Under the pieces are notes generated by a model. That model was not told the origin of the DNA, made no database searches, and saw only the letters and a program-made list of their open reading frames with translations. Positions 61,491 to 64,000 of a stretch of 64,000 bases of DNA are shown here, piece after piece. Numbering within the stretch: the stretch's first letter is position 1; the number at the start of each line of letters is the position of its first letter. Position numbers and translations under genes: made by a program. The stretch comes from Iocasia fonsfrigidae. Lineage in GTDB: Bacteria > Bacillota > Halanaerobiia > Halanaerobiales > DTU029. The stretch is from contig NZ_CP046640.1 in assembly GCF_017751145.1 (NCBI RefSeq), positions 2,398,137-2,462,136 of the forward strand, in the 5' to 3' direction.

Positions 61491-61614
61491 TTTTAAGGCA
61501 TTTTTTTAATTAGAGTGAATTTAATAAGTTTAACAGGTAATAATAGAATTATCAAAACAATACACTTTTAAAACAAATTATTACTAATGTGATAATTAAA
61601 AAAGGAGACAAAAC

Positions 61615-63216
61615 ATGCTGGTTAAAGATCTAATTATAAAACAACTTGAGAAGTTTGGGGTAAAACACATATATAATTATCCAGGTGATACGACATTAAA
61701 ATTCATATCTTCCTTAAAAGATTCAAATATAAAATTATTTTCACCTAAGCATGAAGGAACAGCTGGCTTAATGGCCTCTGCCGAATCCAAACTAACCGGA
61801 AATATATCTGTCTGTCTATCACATAGTGGACCTGGTACAGCCAATATTCTAAATGGAATAGCCGATGCAGCAAGTGACCGTGTACCCATGTTATTAATTA
61901 GCGGACAGGTAGAAACATATAATATGGGTACAAATTATAAACAATTTGTCAATCTAGCTGAACTAACAAACCCATTAACTGTATACTCATCTGTTTTAAT
62001 TAATCCTGAAAGCACAATTGATCTGTTATACAAAGCTGTAAGTATGGCAATTGCTAGAGGTGGTGTCAGTCATATTATAGTACCTATGGATATATGGGAC
62101 ATGGAAAGTACCGCTACTTGTCGGGAATATCCTGAGCATCTGAAAGTAAAGAAAATACCAGACCCTGGTTTAATTCAAAAGGCTGTAGAAATAATCAATA
62201 AATCAGAAAAACCAGTAATTATTTATGGTAGGGGTTGTAAAAATATACGCAATGAACTGATTGAAATAGCAGAAAAAATTTCAGCGCCGATAATATCCAC
62301 TCTACCTGCTGCTGGAATTGTCGATTATGGTTTTCCTTATGAAATGGGTGTTTTAGGTCATAGTGGTAATCAATATGCCTCTGAACTATTAAAAAAATCC
62401 GACTTAATAATAAAACTAACAGCGACCTGGTGGCCAAGCGATTATACACCAAAAGAACCGAATATAATACAGTTTGATACAGCAAAAGAAAACATAGGGG
62501 CTTCTCATCCTGTTACCCTGGGTATACCTGGTGACATCTCCCTTGCAATAAAACAATTAAAAACTAATCTAAATGAAAAAAATAATAAAATGTGGATAGA
62601 TCATATGAATGAAATTAAAAATAAATGGATAAAAGAAGTAAACCAAGGCTATGCAGAAAATGAATGGCCTTTGTCACCATCACAGATTATCAAGGCCTTC
62701 AGTGAAAACTGTGATGAAAATGATATCATCTCCCTGGATTCAGGAGATAATGTTATTTTCTTTGGAAAATTTTTCGGCAATAAATGTAAGGATGTATTAA
62801 TATCAGGAACATGGCGAACTATGGGGTTTGGTTTATCTGCTGCACTGGCAGCAAAAATAAACTATCCCCAAAATAATTCAATTGTAATAACCGGTGATGG
62901 CGGACTAACTATGGTAATGGCAGAACTTTTAACTGCTAAAAGATATAATCTACCAATCACCATTATTTTATTAAATAATGGAAACCTGTCCATGGAAAAA
63001 AATAGAATGATAGCAGCTGGACTCCCTACTGAAGAAGTAGAATTAACCAATCCTGATTTTGTAAAACTCGCAGAGGCATGTGGGATAACAGGAGTTCGTG
63101 TTGACAACTTAGATAACTTCAAAAAAATAATAAAAGAAACACATAATAATGAACAAGCAGTCTTAATAGATGTACCTGTTAGTAGTCCTATTATACCTGG
63201 TACCAAATTAATGTAA
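61615..63216 (+). CDS. TPP-dependent enzyme, pyruvate oxidase/acetolactate synthase type
   Basis: The 533-residue protein has the three-domain TPP fold. The PYR domain carries the catalytic Glu in SPKHEGTAGLMASAESKLTG near residue 47. A central domain follows (EKPVIIYGRGCKNIRNELIE). The PP domain has the TPP motif GDGGLTMVMAELLTAKRYNL near 425 ending IILLNNGN. The overall layout is closest to PoxB-type pyruvate oxidases and related 2-oxo acid decarboxylases. No acetolactate synthase small subunit is adjacent. The ATG follows AAAAGGAG. It diverges from the recombinase remnant. Confidence 0.82.
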   Translation: MLVKDLIIKQLEKFGVKHIYNYPGDTTLKFISSLKDSNIKLFSPKHEGTAGLMASAESKLTGNISVCLSHSGPGTANILNGIADAASDRVPMLLISGQVETYNMGTNYKQFVNLAELTNPLTVYSSVLINPESTIDLLYKAVSMAIARGGVSHIIVPMDIWDMESTATCREYPEHLKVKKIPDPGLIQKAVEIINKSEKPVIIYGRGCKNIRNELIEIAEKISAPIISTLPAAGIVDYGFPYEMGVLGHSGNQYASELLKKSDLIIKLTATWWPSDYTPKEPNIIQFDTAKENIGASHPVTLGIPGDISLAIKQLKTNLNEKNNKMWIDHMNEIKNKWIKEVNQGYAENEWPLSPSQIIKAFSENCDENDIISLDSGDNVIFFGKFFGNKCKDVLISGTWRTMGFGLSAALAAKINYPQNNSIVITGDGGLTMVMAELLTAKRYNLPITIILLNNGNLSMEKNRMIAAGLPTEEVELTNPDFVKLAEACGITGVRVDNLDNFKKIIKETHNNEQAVLIDVPVSSPIIPGTKLM

Positions 63217-63411
63217 TTTCTTCTTCGCACTACTATGATTTTCATGATTTTGGGGTATAAGTATATTTTACTAGCCAGTTATATTACTAAAGCAATTATC
63301 CTACAGCAAAAACAATAGTATCTGTTTACATATACAAGGCAGTGATAATCAAAAGTAAAATAAATATAACCAGCTAGTATTGTTCTATTTTAGACATGTC
63401 ACCTGAGTTAT

Positions 63412-64000
63412 CTAAAATACTGGGACAACAGCCCCCTTATATTCTTCTAAAATGAAATTCCTTATCTCCTCAGATTTCATTACCTTTACAAGTGTTTGGA
63501 CTAATTCATCATTTTGATTTTTTTTGCTAACTACTAAAATATTAGCATAAGGGGATTCATCACCTTCAATAATCAGAGCATCTTTAAGGGGATTTAAACC
63601 AGCCTCAAGAGCATAATTAGTGTTTATGAAAGCAGCTGTTACATCAGGTAAAACCCTCGGTAGTTGTGCTGCCTCTAATTCCTTGAATTTCAATTTCTTA
63701 GGATTACTACTAATATCAAAAGGAGTTGCCTCTAGCTCATTTTCAGCATCTAATTCAATGTAACCCTTATTTGCCAGTAATAATAAGGCTCTTCCTTCAT
63801 TTGAAGGGTCACTTGGTACCGCTATTATCCCTCCATCTGGTAATTCATCTATTGAATTAATTTTAGTTGAATATAAACCAAAAGGCTCAACATGTATTTT
63901 AGCAACTGATACTAGATTAAGACCGTGGTCTGCATTAAAACTTTCTAAATATGGGAGGTGCTGAAAGAAATTAACATCTATACTCCCATCATTTAAGGCT
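63412..64000 (-). CDS. MetQ/NlpA-type methionine-binding lipoprotein, 5' end outside window
   Basis: The minus-strand frame is open from the window edge to a stop at 63412, 196 residues. It begins GSIDVNFFQHLPYLESFNAD and continues with VEPFGLYSTKINSIDELPDG, IIAVPSDPSNEGRALLLLAN and LPRVLPDVTAAFINTNYALE. These are hallmarks of the NlpA/MetQ family that feeds MetNI transporters with methionine. The signal peptide and lipobox lie beyond the window. A 195-base gap to the TPP enzyme gene holds an imperfect 16-bp inverted repeat (ACTAGCCAGTTATATT with AATATAACCAGCTAGT, near 63270-63385). Confidence 0.93.
   Translation of the reverse strand, partial: ALNDGSIDVNFFQHLPYLESFNADHGLNLVSVAKIHVEPFGLYSTKINSIDELPDGGIIAVPSDPSNEGRALLLLANKGYIELDAENELEATPFDISSNPKKLKFKELEAAQLPRVLPDVTAAFINTNYALEAGLNPLKDALIIEGDESPYANILVVSKKNQNDELVQTLVKVMKSEEIRNFILEEYKGAVVPVF

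Overview
The window looks like a low-GC, endospore-lineage Firmicute, probably a Halanaerobiales-like anaerobe. This is an inference from gene content: YunB and YtxC sporulation proteins, T-box controlled synthetases, an infC-rpmI-rplT operon, IreB, and strongly AT-rich non-coding DNA. No rRNA or species marker is present, so the genus is open.

Positions 1-32,100 are a housekeeping core, almost all on the minus strand. In transcription order (right to left) it holds tRNA-Leu and tRNA-Val, ytxC, a T-box with thrS (split by a one-base frameshift), a stand-alone BrxL-like AAA+ protein, an IS4-type insertion sequence with a 9-bp target duplication, an L20-type leader with infC-rpmI-rplT, a TrmH methyltransferase, a T-box with pheS-pheT, zapA, cvpA and mutS2. 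Next come pbp1A (plus strand), tyrS, yunB, an AI-2E-type permease, alaS, ireB, a phosphatase-like membrane protein, an FtsA/PilM-like ATPase paired with a baseplate-J-like membrane protein, ruvX and a DUF1292 protein.

Positions 32,100-46,300 hold a small exported protein, an M23 peptidase, a five-gene BMP-type ABC importer operon with a DUF3798 binding protein, an adaA-ogt alkylation-repair pair, a methyltransferase, a DUF6323-DUF6179 pair whose first gene is broken, and an AraC/SRPBCC pair.

Positions 46,400-61,500 are the most striking part: an integron-type gene-cassette array. Eleven attC-like sites (one split by an intron, one degraded) separate eleven cassettes, all read on the minus strand. 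The R' core of every site is the exact complement of the R'' core of the next site (11 of 11), which is the signature of cassettes joined by site-specific recombination. Cassette cargo includes a pyrophosphatase-NUDIX fusion, two HAD phosphatases, a transglutaminase-like protein, a DUF998 protein, unknown membrane proteins, a methyltransferase with a tautomerase, a sialate O-acetylesterase and a TIGR04076 protein. At the head lies an attI-like region with three 25-bp palindromic repeats beside a decayed tyrosine recombinase read in the same direction as the cassettes. Two group II introns are inserted in the array, one inside attC6 and one against the R' end of attC8, and a third intron survives as a domain V/VI stub at the tail. 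The array therefore looks fixed or orphaned unless a recombinase acts in trans.

Positions 61,600-64,000 return to ordinary genes: a pyruvate-oxidase-like TPP enzyme (plus strand) and a MetQ-type lipoprotein that runs off the window.
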